A DNA stretch of 64,000 nt from Archivesica marissinica (GCA_014843695.1 CM026387.1:72079749-72143748); one strand, 5' to 3'. Positions 32,440 to 43,208 are shown, counted from the stretch's first letter. The notes: a model not told the origin generated them from the sequence alone. Made by a program: numbers and translations.

Positions 32440-35400
32440 TTCCATCAGATGATATATATCTTTTTGTGTCTAATGGTGAGAGTGTTTTCTTATTAACTGT
32501 TATACCGTATATTTGATGTTTCATTGAACGTAGCATATTCATTTCATGTGTGTATGTTTTTTTATTGAATAATGCATCTTTGTAGTTTTCAAAGTTTATA
32601 TGTTTTTGTATTACATATTTTTTTACACCTTTTGCTTTCTTGATGATTTCTTCATCTGCTCTCATTATAACGTACAACTTTGGTCTTAATCCGATGTATT
32701 CTTTTATTGGTGTTCCGTTACATTCATCTTTCATTTTACCTATTACTTTTTTGTTTGTTGTATCATGTAATGGATGGTCTATGGGATAATCAGATAGATC
32801 ATATTCATCTTTCATTTTTGACATATCATCATACACATCTTCTGTCTTAATGTCAACAAGTAATGAATCTGTATCAGTATACAACATGGTGCAGTTCTTA
32901 CCGTACTTCTTTTTCAATGTATTATAATACCAGTCATACATCAGATGCTTTGATAAATCTAATACACACATTCCAACATAGATTGGTTTGTTTAGTTTTA
33001 TTTTTTTTTTTTTTACATGAATTGCTGATAAATCATCAGAGAATTTAACTCTTCTATTGAAATTGGGTTTAGCAATAATCTTGCGCAGCCTTTCATTTTC
33101 AGTTCCATCAGTCCTGACAATCTTTATGTCAATCCTTTTACGAATGTTTTCCATTGTTTTACCAAATACAGAGTTGTTCATTAACTTATATAAGTCTTTC
33201 TCAAACGTTGTTTTAGCTTTTGTACGGAGGTCTGTGTTTAATCTGATATATGATTCCATCCATGGTTTCTGATCAAACTCTAAAATACGGTGTATTTTTG
33301 TTATTTTCATACCAAGATCCAAATAAAGCTTCAATATTTTATAATGTAAAACGTATTTTTTCTTATTCATCAAATTAGGAACAAGTTTTTCATGAATTAT
33401 ATTATCTTCCATTAGATCTGTCTGATATTCAGATAGCCATTCTTTTTTTACTGCCAATCTTTCTGGTGCAAGAGGATAATCATTATGGGATTCATGTAAG
33501 TGTGCTGGATATTTTAAATCAACTTCAAATATCCGACCCTTGCCTTTTGGTATACGTCCTGCATCTACTTTTAACCATTCGAAATTACCATACGGAAGAG
33601 GCTGACTCATTGCATGACCATATAGATTATTTGCATCATAGTACATGATGTGATTGGTTTCTTTGTTAGAATCATAATCAGTAACATTAGGATTATTTGC
33701 TTTAGCATGTCTTTTGGATACCATACTTATACCACCACGCATTCCTTTTTCTATGAATAAATGCATATCAGGATCTGATAGTAATTCTAGGTTTATTTTA
33801 GAATGTTTTAAAAGAGCATCCCAAGATAGACCTGGAGATGTATAATAGTGTAGTGGATCAAGCTTATATGCGTTCGTACAGGTTTTACGAAATGTCTGAA
33901 ACACATCTGATAGGAGAAGAACATCTGTTTTTAGATACAAGTCATGATAGTCTCCTAATGTTTTACAGTTGAATTCTTTCCATACTTTTTGAGCATGCTC
34001 ATAATCTTCTGGTGAGATAGTTGAATCAGATAAGCTGCTATAGAACTTCTCAATGGGAGGTAGAGCTGTTTCATCAAATCTTTCAAAAATATCCATGTAT
34101 TCATAGGGGTATATACCTTTTCTGCATATTAGATCTGTTTGATTTTTGAATTCTTCTTTGGTATTAATGAAATCATCTTTGTTTGTTGCTTGCACTAATT
34201 TATCTAAAGATGAAGCCATGAACATGAAGCTGTCCAAGAATTTAAGTTGACCAATGCTGAATGATATGTATTTTTCTGCATTGTTTGGAATAACTGAAAT
34301 GTTACCTTTTACTTCAGCTATCTTTTGCATGATAAGATGACTGTCATATCCTCTTAGATTATGGAATACAACAGGGATTTTAGTTTTATGTGGATTTAGT
34401 TTCAGTTTAAGATTGCAAGACTTGTGTGCTGCACCTCTGTATTTGCCAGTTAAATGACAGTGATCTTTTACTGTATCTTTTTTTAGTATACCATCACATA
34501 TCCAGCAATGTGTTGAAGAATTATGATTTTTTTCATCTTCACTTGACATTATTATTGGTTTTGGATATTTGAAATTATTGTTGATGGTATATAATTCACA
34601 TTCTAGATTATTAAGAAATATTTCTACAGCTTCTTCACCTCTGTAAATTACTGGTTTGCCTGCTTTACCATCATAGCGAACAACTTGATATCCAAATCCA
34701 CATGCTTTATGGATGCTTTTGATTTCAGATTTATTTCCTACTTTTATTGATTGAGGGACTATTATGCTTTCAAAATCAGCATAAATCACATATGGGACAG
34801 GCATTTGATTTTTATGATTTTTGAATTTGATAAATGTTCCTTTTTCAGGCATTTCTATTGTTAGGGGGGATTTATTGATGCTTTCACAATCCTGTTTGTG
34901 TTTTATGAGTAGATCTTCTTTTGTGAACCCATAGAGGCAGCGATCGCAGAAGTGTGTTTTGTGTTCATGTTTATTTTGATTATGCAAGAGACGGTTAAGA
35001 CTTTTAATCCAGCAATAGTGGTATTTTGTTATTTTATCATCATCACATATTAGTAGTAAGTTAATTCTAGGAATCTCTTTTGGTCTATCTGATATGTAGT
35101 ATGGGAAGATTGAAAGTTCTTTTTTTTCTCTGTCAAAGAATAGCCATAAACATTAATTCCATAAGCTGGATACTTTTTTTCTATTATTGGTATATCTGAT
35201 ATTGGACAAGGGAAGTTAACAACACCTTTAACTTTATAGTATGTTTCAGTATAACTTGATGGCCTGTCAGAATTCTTACTAACAGGATAAACAGCAGCAT
35301 TAAGGGCGACTTCTATACAATCATTACCTTTGTTTTTTACATTGATTATAGCTTTATTATTTGCAAGCTGTTCAGGTAATTCAATATATGAACCACCTTT

Positions 35401-35688
35401 AAGAGGTTTGTACTTTGCAAAATTAAGGTACATATCACCACATCTATCAATTTCCAATCCTGATGCTGTATTTGTGAATGTTTCAATGAACACATCAAGT
35501 TTAGCATCTATTTCTGAATATAATTCATTTACTTTACTTACATCAAGAAGGGTATATTGGTCGCTGTTGAATACTGCTGTTACTGTCTTTCGTGTATTAC
35601 CATCATCTTTGAACATCTCTATTATCATGGCTATTTGGAATTTGAAGGATTTGTATTCTTTGAATTGTTTAGTTATTTGTTCTATCAT
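32402..35688 (-). pseudogene. PolB: Family B DNA polymerase (protein-primed type), one frame break
   Basis: The main frame (to 34987 and beyond; its first codon is not ATG, so the true start is upstream) has a zinc-like CDRC..H...C, ExoI YADFES, an HNH-like zinc site DHCHLTGKYRGAAH, ExoII FHNLRGYDSHLI, ExoIII YLKTDVLLLSDVF, motif A YYDANNLYGHAM, motif B LMNNSVFGKTMENIR and motif C YTDTDSLLVDI. All exonuclease and polymerase acidic residues are present. The N-terminal domain (ATG 35688 to 35050) is in another frame. The two frames switch between about 35090 and 35145, and an eight-T run at 35120-35127 lies inside that interval. Apart from this the gene is complete and would replicate the element. 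Confidence 0.93.
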
Positions 35689-35739
35689 TATTTTACGTTT
35701 ATCTTCAAGAAGGATATGAGGGTCTTTATAACTGTCACC

Positions 35740-35970
35740 TTATAATTTGTATGCTTCAAAATAATCACATTTAGGTTTATCTACTAACATTAATTCAGAT
35801 GATATAATATCATCATTAATAGGGTGTTTTTTACGCTTTTTCTTTTCCCTACGTCTTTTACGCAGATTATCTAATACACTCCCTGTTTGGGAATCTATAA
35901 TCTTTCTTAATTGTTCGTCGTTAAGTACACCATCATGGTGTAGTTTCATAGCATATTCAATCGTTGTCAT
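35740..35970 (-). CDS. Small basic protein upstream of, and in frame with, the polymerase
   Basis: 76 codons: MTTIEYAMKLHHDGVLNDEQ, then a Lys/Arg block (RKRRREKKKRKK, possible nuclear localisation) and an acidic/hydrophobic end. Its stop (35740-35742) is followed in the same frame by 17 open codons and the polymerase ATG at 35688. It could be the true N-terminus of the polymerase interrupted by a stop, or a separate gene such as a terminal-protein-like primer. I cannot tell which. Confidence 0.55.
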   Translation of the reverse strand: MTTIEYAMKLHHDGVLNDEQLRKIIDSQTGSVLDNLRKRRREKKKRKKHPINDDIISSELMLVDKPKCDYFEAYKL

Positions 35971-36019
35971 TTTTATTACTTTTATTTCTTTTTTAATATA
36001 AATACATAATAATAAAAAT
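35971..36019. promoter_or_regulatory. Divergent promoter region, 49 bp
   Basis: A 49-bp A/T-only-like segment lies between the minus-strand polymerase group and the plus-strand gene at 36020. It must hold both start regions. Similar tiny divergent gaps occur at 25194-25203 and 27793-27833. No motif shared by all three was confirmed. Confidence 0.5.
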
Positions 36020-36310
36020 ATGAAATGTCAATTCCTAAGAATCGGTAATCATAAACCATGTGAAAGAGAGTCAACAAAGAGATCTGTTTGCTGTAAAATA
36101 CATAATTATCTTAGCAAAAAAAGTAAAGTAGTGCTGTGTATTAAATGTAATAAAGGAACAACAGCAAAATATCATATATGTGCTGTGTGTGGAGCAAAGA
36201 TGATAAATACACGACATAGATATTTTTTCATTACGGAGTGTTTGAGGTTGGGGAATATAGTTTTATGGAAAAAAAATCAACACCTTGGATACACTATATC
36301 AAACGAATGA
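36020..36310 (+). CDS. Small Cys-rich putative zinc-binding protein
   Basis: 96 codons. Cys/His clusters at CERESTKRSVCCKIHNY, VLCIKCNKGTTAKYHIC and AVCGAKM give two or more possible zinc ribbons. The product is basic. It faces away from the polymerase and overlaps the 3' end of the convergent gene at 36277-36588. A transcription or replication cofactor is plausible; no family was recognised. Confidence 0.65.
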   Translation: MKCQFLRIGNHKPCERESTKRSVCCKIHNYLSKKSKVVLCIKCNKGTTAKYHICAVCGAKMINTRHRYFFITECLRLGNIVLWKKNQHLGYTISNE

Positions 36311-36588
36311 TACTTATTGTTTTTATTCTTTTTACACGGCTTCAATCCAAGAGATCTAAAATGAAATGGAAATACATCTGGTCTCATTTTTTTTATCATA
36401 TGTCCAGGAGCCCATAATTCTGTGTCATCTGATAGTTTCAATACAAGTGCTTCACCGTATTCTGTGTCTATCATTCTTGTATCTTTGACTGTGAATATTT
36501 TGTTTTGAGGTAGATCTGACCATTTGTTGATATCAGTAGTTTGTTCTTCAAGTAGTTCATTGAAGAGGGCTGTTGAGATGTTTGTCAT
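36277..36588 (-). CDS. Candidate OB-fold/ssDNA-binding-like small protein
   Basis: 103 codons, from ATG 36588. It contains WSDLPQNKIFTVKDTRMIDT, then YGEALVLKLSDDTELWAPGH and a basic C-terminus. A strand pattern of the form xYxVxDxxxxxTxYGxxVVLxLxD is what I would expect of a small OB-fold in some invertebrate DNA viruses, hence the tentative label. It is the rightmost gene of the element. Confidence 0.5.
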   Translation of the reverse strand: MTNISTALFNELLEEQTTDINKWSDLPQNKIFTVKDTRMIDTEYGEALVLKLSDDTELWAPGHMIKKMRPDVFPFHFRSLGLKPCKKNKNNKYHSFDIVYPRC

Positions 36589-36945
36589 TGTTTTTTATTA
36601 CTTATATTTTTTCTTAAATAGGAATTTTTTTTGTTACTATTTATATTGTTCACTAGTGATTAGTTCAGATTTATAGATATATTGGATTTTGAGCCAGAAC
36701 CGGTAAGAGGATACAACGGTAAGAGGTGTTGGTCCAGAACCGGCAAATTCATATATATCAGAAGTGCCTGGAACGATAGTGAATTGAGCCAGAGGAAAAA
36801 AGAAGATACAACGGTAAGAGTGGTTCAGAGGTGTTGAGCCAGGACCGGCAAATTCATATATATCAGAAGTGTCGGGTTCTGGATCGATTCAGGAACGATA
36901 GTGAGTGAATTGAGCCAGAACCGGCACTTCTGATATATATATTCC
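36589..36945. repeat. Candidate right-terminal repeats of the Polinton-like element
   Basis: Two direct copies of about 95-126 bp start with GAGCCAGA at 36691 and 36786, and a third start is at 36912. Each contains ATACAACGGTAAGAG, ACCGGCAAATTC and ATATATATCAGAAGTG. The third copy is followed by the inverse, CACTTCTGATATATATA (36925-36941). This is the last structured sequence before a LINE remnant. Whether it is the terminal inverted repeat cannot be tested because the other end is in the gap. Confidence 0.55.
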
Positions 36946-37147
36946 TACTATGCAAAACCTATTTAAATGGAAATTGTCTACTGCTCCAGAATGTGCAGTA
37001 TGTAAGCAGTTAGAAACAATGGAACATATATATATGTTAGTTGCTTGCAAAAGTCTCGACAATTTCTGGTCTGAGATTAATAACTTATTCAAACTTTGTG
37101 GAATCTCCAGAAACATGAGAAATGTAGTTTATTATTATTGGATATAA
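36946..37147 (+). pseudogene. LINE ORF2 C-terminal remnant
   Basis: A 65-codon frame reads LFKWKLSTAPECAVCKQLET, then MEHIYMLVACKSLDNFWSEI. The CxxC..ET.EH...C....FW layout is typical of the end of LINE reverse transcriptase proteins. The rest of the element is absent. Confidence 0.6.
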
Positions 37148-37239
37148 AATTGAACATAAACGATACCTAGACGTAAATATAATCCTGAATTTCGTTGCCT
37201 TTTCTATCTATAAATCTTATTTTTTTAGTAACAAGACAA

Positions 37240-37378
37240 CTCAAAACGTACCCAAGTCAAAACGTACCCCAAAAAGTCAAAACGTATCCTGGGTATAAGT
37301 CAAAACGTACCCACCCAGAAGTCAAAACGTACCCACACAGAAGTCAAAACGTACCCTACCATAAGTCAAAATGTACCC
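37240..37378 (+). repeat. Spaced-motif array: GTCAAAACGTACCC x7 (right)
   Basis: Cores start at 37240, 37256, 37276, 37299, 37321, 37343 and 37365. Spacers vary in sequence and length: intervals are 16, 20, 23, 22, 22 and 22 bp. The orientation is the same as at 21770-21917, so the two arrays are direct, not inverted, around the Polinton-like element. There is no coding content. Confidence 0.95.
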
Positions 37379-37389
37379 ATGGGATAATA

Positions 37390-37726
37390 TAGAGAGTGAA
37401 TAACTGGAAATAGATTGGAAGTATTATGTGTCAAGTAAATAGTTGTAGATAAGTAAAATCATTCTTAGAAGGTATTAGTATGAGAAAAAAATGGTATACT
37501 TGAGATTAAAATATGCATATAAATTGGTAATTTTTTCTCTCAACATACATGAAGGTATTTTGTCCTGTGAGTTATAGATTGCATAAAATAATTTGATATT
37601 TGTTAATGTGTTTGTGTTGGTAATTGGAAACACGATTGCTTTAATTCATGATCATGCTAGAGTGTTTGTGTGTGCAGATATGATGGCCGATTGATCAATG
37701 ATAATTGGATTTGATTGATTAATTAA
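37390..37726. other. Stretch with no gene recognised
   Basis: Unique AT-rich sequence ending in an (AATT)n run at 37716-37738 that marks the truncated edge of the LINE copy on its right. Confidence 0.5.
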
Positions 37727-39711
37727 TTAATTAATTAAAGCAATATGATTTTTACATCTATAAAATGAACCACTTCTACAAAAGTAAATTCCTAAATATT
37801 TATATTCATTTACTATTTCTAATGGTTGGTCGTTAAACATAAAATTATAGACTGGTTGTCTTCCTTTTGAAAAAATGATAATTTTAGATTTCGATGTATT
37901 GACTGTTAGTTTCCATTCATTGCAAGTCTTTAGAGCTTGTTTAGAGTCGTATTTTGATTCTGATAAGATAACAGTATCATCGGCGTACAGTAAAATAAAT
38001 ATTTTGAAAAAATTATGTAATTCATTTACTTGTTCTCCAGTTGCATTACTAACACCTTCGTTATTCTGGTTTTGCAAAAAATAAGTGTTTAAATCATTTA
38101 GAAATAGAGAAAAGAGAAGAGGAGACAAGTTCTCCCCCTGACGTACGCCAATATTACTTGGGAAAAAGTTAGACAACTTTGAATTTACCGTAACACAAGA
38201 TTTGATATTTTGATACATATTTTTGATTAGACTAAGACATTTGCCATTTATTCTTAAGTTAAAAATTTTCCGCCATAACCCATTTCTCCAGAGGGTATCG
38301 AACGCTTGCTTGAGGTTGATAAAAGCACAGTAAAGCTTCTTTTTACTATTATTAACATACTGAATTAATTGTTGTAGTATAAACATATTATCTGAAGTTG
38401 ACAACACCTTTCTAAAACCTGCTTGACAGTTATGCAATAAATCATTGGTTTCTATATAATTATTTAATCTACTATTAATAATACAAGTAAAATGTTTTCC
38501 CAAACAACTAATAAGTGTTATTGGTCTATAATGTTCAGGTTTACTAGCATCTCCTTTATTTTTATAAATAGGGTTAATTATTCCCATAGTCCAGGATTCT
38601 GGAATAACACCACTATCGAAAATAAGGTTAAACAGTTTTACAAATATCGGTTTCATAATGTGATATGAACATTTAATCTGTTCATTAACAATGTTATCGA
38701 TGCCACACGCTTTGTTATATTTCAATGATTTCACTACCCTTTCTATTTCTGATTCAGTAATGGGAATGTTTATAAAATCATTCATATTCTGTTGATCAAT
38801 GTTCTCTGCGGTAGTAGGATCCTTCGTGTTATCATCTGCATAGTTTACATTTTTGAAAAACTCGTAAAGATCATCAAGCGAAGCCTCTGCTTTGTTTGAT
38901 TTCTTGTCACGTAAAATTTTCCAATATTTTCTAGGATCAGTGTTTTTCATATTACGTATTTTATTGATATTCCGATTGATGTGTTTATTTCTATAGAAAC
39001 GCATAGTATTTTTATAAGTTTTACTACATTCTTTTAATCTGTCTTTATTTGCCTAAGATTTCCTAATTTTATAAAAATAGTTTGCCCTATGGAAATTCCG
39101 TCTAGCCTTTTTACATTGAAAACCAAACCATCGCTGATTGGTGCCATCACTATTATTTTTGGTTTCGATAGTTTTATAATACCCGAACGCTTCTTTTGAA
39201 GTGTTTAAAAATAAAGCATTAATACAAGAGATAACATCATCTGCCTTTTGTTGATTGAAACTGTTGTTATTTCCGAAATCTAAAAATTCATGCGCTTTAA
39301 AAGTTCATCCCACAATTTAACTGTTGGTTCTCGGTTATTAAATAATTTGTTTGTTTCACTGCGTTTGACATTTATGGTTAAAGTTAAAGGTTTATGCGCA
39401 TCCGAAAATAATGGGCAGTAATCTAAGATATTTAACGAATTGACAATATTGAATAAGTTTGAATTACTTATAAAATAATCAACCGTACTAACTTCTTTAC
39501 ATGTAGTATTGCCAGGAATATCACCTGTTGTTCTACCATTTGTCTATGACTAGTTACATTAGTAGCAGTATCAAAGTTGTTCATTTCAATATTATACTCA
39601 TCACATAGATCGTCAATGTTTTGCGTTTCAAAAAATTCTGTGTCTAAAACTATATAGTCCTTCAGTTTTTTTTTTTTTTTTTTCTTAAAACATAATTCTA
39701 ATGTACGCGAG
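37727..39711 (-). pseudogene. LINE family A, copy 1: endonuclease end, linker and reverse transcriptase
   Basis: The RT frame is open for 425 codons (39004 to 37727): ACGIDNIVNEQIK, YRPITLISCLGKHF, CQAGFRKVLSTSDNMF and FILLYADDTVILSES. The catalytic Asp of the first RT block is Asn (FINLKQAFD), so this copy should be inactive. Upstream, broken frames carry the endonuclease end (STVDYFISNSNLF and a SDAHKPL version of the usual SDH) and the linker DGTNQRWFGFQCKKARRNF. The 3' part of ORF2 is lost at 37727; the 5' end runs into the gap at 39712. Confidence 0.88.
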
Positions 39712-40711
39712 NNNNNNNNNNNNNNNNNNNNNNNNNNNNNNNNNNNNNNNNNNNNNNNNNNNNNNNNNNNNNNNNNNNNNNNNNNNNNNNNNNNNNNNNN
39801 NNNNNNNNNNNNNNNNNNNNNNNNNNNNNNNNNNNNNNNNNNNNNNNNNNNNNNNNNNNNNNNNNNNNNNNNNNNNNNNNNNNNNNNNNNNNNNNNNNNN
39901 NNNNNNNNNNNNNNNNNNNNNNNNNNNNNNNNNNNNNNNNNNNNNNNNNNNNNNNNNNNNNNNNNNNNNNNNNNNNNNNNNNNNNNNNNNNNNNNNNNNN
40001 NNNNNNNNNNNNNNNNNNNNNNNNNNNNNNNNNNNNNNNNNNNNNNNNNNNNNNNNNNNNNNNNNNNNNNNNNNNNNNNNNNNNNNNNNNNNNNNNNNNN
40101 NNNNNNNNNNNNNNNNNNNNNNNNNNNNNNNNNNNNNNNNNNNNNNNNNNNNNNNNNNNNNNNNNNNNNNNNNNNNNNNNNNNNNNNNNNNNNNNNNNNN
40201 NNNNNNNNNNNNNNNNNNNNNNNNNNNNNNNNNNNNNNNNNNNNNNNNNNNNNNNNNNNNNNNNNNNNNNNNNNNNNNNNNNNNNNNNNNNNNNNNNNNN
40301 NNNNNNNNNNNNNNNNNNNNNNNNNNNNNNNNNNNNNNNNNNNNNNNNNNNNNNNNNNNNNNNNNNNNNNNNNNNNNNNNNNNNNNNNNNNNNNNNNNNN
40401 NNNNNNNNNNNNNNNNNNNNNNNNNNNNNNNNNNNNNNNNNNNNNNNNNNNNNNNNNNNNNNNNNNNNNNNNNNNNNNNNNNNNNNNNNNNNNNNNNNNN
40501 NNNNNNNNNNNNNNNNNNNNNNNNNNNNNNNNNNNNNNNNNNNNNNNNNNNNNNNNNNNNNNNNNNNNNNNNNNNNNNNNNNNNNNNNNNNNNNNNNNNN
40601 NNNNNNNNNNNNNNNNNNNNNNNNNNNNNNNNNNNNNNNNNNNNNNNNNNNNNNNNNNNNNNNNNNNNNNNNNNNNNNNNNNNNNNNNNNNNNNNNNNNN
40701 NNNNNNNNNNN
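39712..40711. other. Scaffold gap of 1000 N
   Basis: Exactly 1000 N between two copies of the same LINE family, a classic place for an assembly break. Confidence 0.99.
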
Positions 40712-41622
40712 AAGTCAAGTCAAAATCCTTTATTTCTCTCAATTCATGTTAGCATGAACACATGAGGTTATACATGTAAATATGTTACAAGAGGCTCTTT
40801 GAACGACATTACAAACAATATATAAAACACACTGGTTTACAGTAACATATTACATGTAATGCAAATATAAGTACAAAGGAATTATCCCAATATCATATCC
40901 CAAGCAAAATTGTTTTCATGAATTTGCACAGTTTCAGAAATTCTGATCTGTTCGTAGTATTTATGAGCTGTTCCATCTTAAATGTGTTTGGACGACGGTA
41001 ATAATATGGCTTTATATACTTTTTCCTGTTATCAATTAAATTCGGACATTCTAATAAATAATGTAATTCGTCACCAATCTTGTCATTACAAAAATTGCAA
41101 GTTCTAAGGTTAATAGGGATTCTGGCCCAATTTCCTGTTTCAATTGGAAGACGGTGATTTCTAGTCCTAAATCTAATTATATACGGTAGAACTGCCTTAG
41201 GAGTAGATGACAAATAACTTTCAAATTTCAACTCCTTTTTGAAAATCCTATAGAAGGTACTATTGCTCGAGTTGTCAACTTGTGAGTACCACTCATTTAT
41301 GAACAGGTCCTGCAGTTTTTGCTTAACTGTCAATCTAAGCCATTTAGTGTTTTGAGGGTAATGGTCATACCAAATATTGTTTAGACCGCATTTATACAAT
41401 ATATTTCTGACATTAAAAAGCCATGGGGATTTTTTCTTAAGTGTCTCATTCGTGTAGTTATTTGACATTACATATATGCTATCATACATAACGGTGCAAA
41501 GTTTTTCTGGTACGTTGTTTATGTTATAGTTGATTATACGTGTCCAGAAGGCTATTATTCGTGATTCTATCTCTATTCGTAACGGCATACTACCAGTTTC
41601 CCCATAGACCATGTAATTAGAT
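40712..41622 (-). pseudogene. LINE family A, copy 2: ORF2 C-terminus and 3' UTR
   Basis: The frame 41612-40893 is open and carries MVYGETGSMPLRIEIESRII and RTRNHRLPIETGNWARIP, then the zinc motif CNFCNDKIGDELHYLLECP. The 3' UTR ends in (TTGAC)n, read inverted at 40712. The copy is truncated at 41622, where a T-rich block begins. It is nearly identical to the copies at 51237-51682 and 54663-55396, so insertions are recent. Confidence 0.9.
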
Positions 41623-41635
41623 AAATAACACAGTA

Positions 41636-41929
41636 TTTTTTTTTTTTTATTTTTTTTTTATATTTATTTTTTTTTTTTATTTTAATTTTTATTTTTAAAA
41701 ATTTTATTAATTTTTTAATTTTAAATTATTTTTTTTATTTTTTTTTATAAAATTTTTATATTTTTTTTTAATTTATTTAATTAATTTTTCTTTATATTTT
41801 GTTTTTTTAATTTTATTTATATTTTTTTAATTTTTTTTTTTTTTTTGTTTTTTTTTTTTTTTTTATTTTTTAATTGTTTTTTTCCATTATTTTTTTGTTT
41901 TTTATTTAATTTTTTTTTTTTTTTTTTGG

Positions 41930-41962
<33 letters not shown>

Positions 41963-42046
41963 TTAATTATTTTTAATATTTTTTGATATTCTTTTATTTT
42001 TTTTTTTGTTTTTTTTTTTTTTTTATTTATTTTTTTATTTTTTTAA
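41636..42046. repeat. T-rich low-complexity block, about 410 bp
   Basis: Almost only T with scattered A, and rare C or G, on the plus strand. It follows the 5' truncation of a minus-strand LINE. This might be a degraded poly(A)-type tract or poor sequence/assembly. Confidence 0.9.
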
Positions 42047-42500
42047 CAATAACAACGTGTAGACATTTATCGCCAATAATTGTGGACATTGCATGATAGA
42101 AAATATGATCGCAATGATCATGTGAGACACAGATGGTTGTGCCCAATAGAGCCATATATATAATATTACACATTTAGCTAATTGTATGCATTACGTGCAT
42201 TTAAATATGTGTGGATGCCACTACATGTCTTTGTATAAGTGTAGATAAACTGTATATGTATTATAGTGCATCAATTACAAGACTAATTGCCATTTTTATT
42301 AAGACATTACAGATATTGCCTTAATGGTTAGGTGTAATTAGGAGATCTATAGTCTGGTTCCATGCCAATTAAGGGACAATTGTGTGTTGATAATCTATAT
42401 CATGTCTGACATTTCGCAGTCCAAGATATAGATTGCGACAGCTCTAAACACTGATTTGCGAGCTGCCTTGCACGGATCCAGGATATTATTTAGGTTGAAG
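42047..42500. other. Stretch with no gene recognised (probable LINE 3' UTR in part)
   Basis: The part near 42400-42500 is probably the 3' UTR of the I-like LINE to its right. No terminal repeat or target duplication was found. Confidence 0.4.
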
Positions 42501-42528
42501 TGCAATCCTTCACCGTTCAGTGCAGCTC

Positions 42529-43208
42529 TCAAATCTTTCCGATGGCTTTCCAGCCCAGTGCAGTGTAATGCTCAGTTGTGTATTTGACATCGCACTCCGG
42601 GCAAATAGGATCCAGGCCAGGAACAATATATTGTCCCATATTGCCTGGTAACAGATTTGCCCCTAGTCTCAGTCGAGTGATGGCCTTGTCCACATTCTTG
42701 AAACAAGAATACTGGATAGGTCGACTGAGCCCCACTGAGGTTCTGCGAAAAGTCTGCCTGAAAGGCCGCCCATCAAGGGTCTTGCGCCACCTCTCTAACA
42801 TGGCAGATCTAACCACAGAATTCATTTCAGTGGGTGCGAGCCTCACACAATTGTCAACCGAGCTATGATTCAGGCCAGATTTGGCCGCCATATCCACTTG
42901 TTCATTCCCAGGTATACCTACATGTGCTGGACACCATGACACCATACCAGTGTAACCTTTAATCCTAAATTTATGGTATCATTGTAAAGTTCAATGATAG
43001 ATCTTAAGATATCGGGTCTCGATTGACTTATTTTGGATTTCAATGAGACCAGGGAGGACAACGAATCAGAGAGGATAATGCATTTGGGGGGCTTGTTCTC
43101 TATGATCCAGCACAGTGACTTTTTGATGGCCAATAGCTCTGCAGTGTAGATGGATAGTTTGTTAGTTAACCTTTCTACAAATGTGTAATTTGCTGATGGA
43201 ATTACCAC
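42529..43208 (-). pseudogene. I-like LINE: RNase H domain and ORF2 C-terminus
   Basis: The frame 43208-42918 has LSIYTAELLAIKKSLCWII (catalytic Glu) and CIILSDSLSSLVSL (catalytic Asp). The shifted frame 42945-42529 gives VSWCPAHVGIPGNEQVDMAA with the His and last Asp of RNase H, then CPECDVKYTTEH. All four expected residues are visible but split by a frame break. Confidence 0.85.

Larger units (their letters stand above)
23516..36945. mobile_element. Polinton/Maverick (adintovirus-like) element, about 13.4 kb visible
   Basis: About 17 closely spaced, intronless genes on both strands include family B DNA polymerase (32402-35688), retroviral-type integrase (31552-32439), packaging ATPase (29074-29756), and candidate major (27834-29102) and minor (24537-25193) capsid proteins. 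That combination defines Polintons/Mavericks and the related adintoviruses. Neighbours are tens of bases apart, or overlap, unlike the sparse host DNA on either side. The left end is lost in the gap. On the right, the last gene ends at 36588 and candidate terminal repeats run to about 36945, where a LINE remnant begins. No adenovirus-type cysteine protease was recognised. Four frame breaks and one in-frame stop are present. Confidence 0.88.
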
